Shown: positions 63,447 through 64,000 of the stretch, in pieces
How the letters are laid out: the number at the start of each line of letters is the position of its first letter
How positions within the stretch are numbered: position 1 is the stretch's first letter
Origin: Pyrinomonadaceae bacterium
GTDB taxonomy: Bacteria > Acidobacteriota > Blastocatellia > Pyrinomonadales > Pyrinomonadaceae
NCBI GenBank assembly: GCA_025054715.1
Contig: JANWYH010000001.1
Span: 370,001 to 434,000, forward strand
DNA: 64,000 nt
Reading direction: 5' to 3'
Translations under genes and position numbers: made by a program
The notes under the pieces: model-generated
Seen by the model: the letters and a program-made list of their open reading frames with translations, nothing else
What the model was told of the DNA's origin: nothing
Database searches by the model: none

Positions 63447-64000
63447 ATGAAAGAAGCAGTTATAATAAGCGCAGTTAGAACGCCTACGGGTAAATTTCAA
63501 GGGTTATTGAAAGGTTTTACTGCTACGGATTTAGGAGCAATAGTTGTAAGAGAGGCGGTGAAACGAGCAGGGATAAAGCCGGAAGATGTTGATGAAGTTA
63601 TAATGGGATGCGTAATTCAAGCTGGACTAGGACAAGCTCCGGCTAGACAGGCAGCATTGAAGGCAGGGCTGCCGCCAGAGGTATCAGCTCTTACAATCAA
63701 CATGGTTTGTGGTTCTGGACTTCGTGCCGTCGCGTTGGCTGCACAAGCCATAAAGCTTGGCGATGCCGATTTTGTTGTCGCTGGTGGTATGGAATCAATG
63801 TCAAATGCGCCCTATGCTTTGCCTGGAGCGAGAGATGGCTATCGGATGGGACACCAAAATGTAGTGGACTTAATGATTCATGATGGTTTATGGTGTCCTT
63901 TTGAAAATTGGCATATGGGAAATACGGCTGAAGTAGTGGCTCAAAAATACCAAATTACGCGCGGTGAGCAAGATGAATTCGCTTATAATTCTCACCGAAA
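63447..64000 (+). CDS. Acetyl-CoA acetyltransferase (thiolase), truncated by window edge
   Basis: ATG 63447 begins a frame that stays open to the window end (about 184 residues). [19 protein letters not shown] at the N-terminus, the acylated Cys88 in [16 protein letters not shown] and [18 protein letters not shown] are thiolase signatures. It condenses or cleaves acetoacetyl-CoA or longer 3-ketoacyl-CoAs. GAGGAAAGG precedes the start. The C-terminal catalytic His/Cys lie beyond the window. Confidence 0.94.
   Translation, partial: MKEAVIISAVRTPTGKFQGLLKGFTATDLGAIVVREAVKRAGIKPEDVDEVIMGCVIQAGLGQAPARQAALKAGLPPEVSALTINMVCGSGLRAVALAAQAIKLGDADFVVAGGMESMSNAPYALPGARDGYRMGHQNVVDLMIHDGLWCPFENWHMGNTAEVVAQKYQITRGEQDEFAYNSHR

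Overview
The window comes from an AT-rich, diderm (Gram-negative-type) bacterium, most likely an acidobacterium of the Blastocatellia type. Supporting this: a VWFA-domain protein of the family known as acidobacterial VWFA-related (45561-46787); FG-GAP/VCBS repeat arrays of the '[21 protein letters not shown]' style fused to secreted enzymes; a DUF1800/DUF1501 pair; and lipid A/Kdo genes (KdsC-like, WaaA) showing an LPS outer membrane. Taxonomy is inferred from protein style, not from an rRNA gene; none is present. No insertion sequences, prophage or CRISPR arrays were seen. This looks like core chromosome.

Layout. 1-7741 (minus): a truncated membrane-anchored protein, methylmalonyl-CoA epimerase and its GTPase chaperone MeaB, an unusual DapF, a PBP4-type peptidase, a secreted protein, a methyltransferase, a zinc-ribbon protein and an HtrA protease. 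7947-17507 (plus): a glycine-zipper protein, then rpmH/rnpA/yidD/yidC with rpmH lying inside the rnpA frame, a degenerate M1-like/TPR protein, KdsC, an aminotransferase and a PQQ-type sugar dehydrogenase with FG-GAP repeats. 17504-25334 (mostly minus): class V aminotransferase, thioesterase, YtxH-like protein, second glycine-zipper protein, tRNA-Leu(UAA), NfeD, enoyl-CoA hydratase, AtuA-like protein, Nudix hydrolase and a large SdrD-like surface protein. 25547-31882: AIM24-like protein, enzyme I, polysaccharide export protein, RNase P RNA (rnpB), a ribbon-helix-helix protein, TPR and PP0621-like proteins, prepilin peptidase.

32273-37810 is a vitamin B12 uptake locus: promoter, cobalamin riboswitch with intrinsic terminator, btuF, btuC, btuD, a second cobalamin riboswitch that begins inside the end of btuD, and a BtuB-like TonB receptor. 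It fits the B12-dependent methylmalonyl-CoA pathway implied by mce/meaB. 37872-46787 holds a coiled-coil exported protein, a di-haem peroxidase with FG-GAP repeats, an S41 protease, a CCA-adding enzyme, a lectin-like protein and the VWFA protein. 46789-54496 (minus) holds rapZ-hprK-hpf, DUF1501/DUF1800 and a glycosyltransferase. 54592-64000 holds an M16 peptidase pair, waaA, efp, ybeY/phoH, nnr, tsaE and the start of a thiolase.

The most notable observations are: (1) a Thermus-like nesting of rpmH inside rnpA, the two ATGs four bases apart; (2) a DapF in which both catalytic cysteines are serine; (3) all six tail-to-tail gene junctions being overlapping or separated by exactly one base; (4) a riboswitch overlapping the end of btuD; (5) a terminator-like hairpin pairing with the start codon at 37872; and (6) loss of signature residues in RapZ, EF-P and an M1-like protein.
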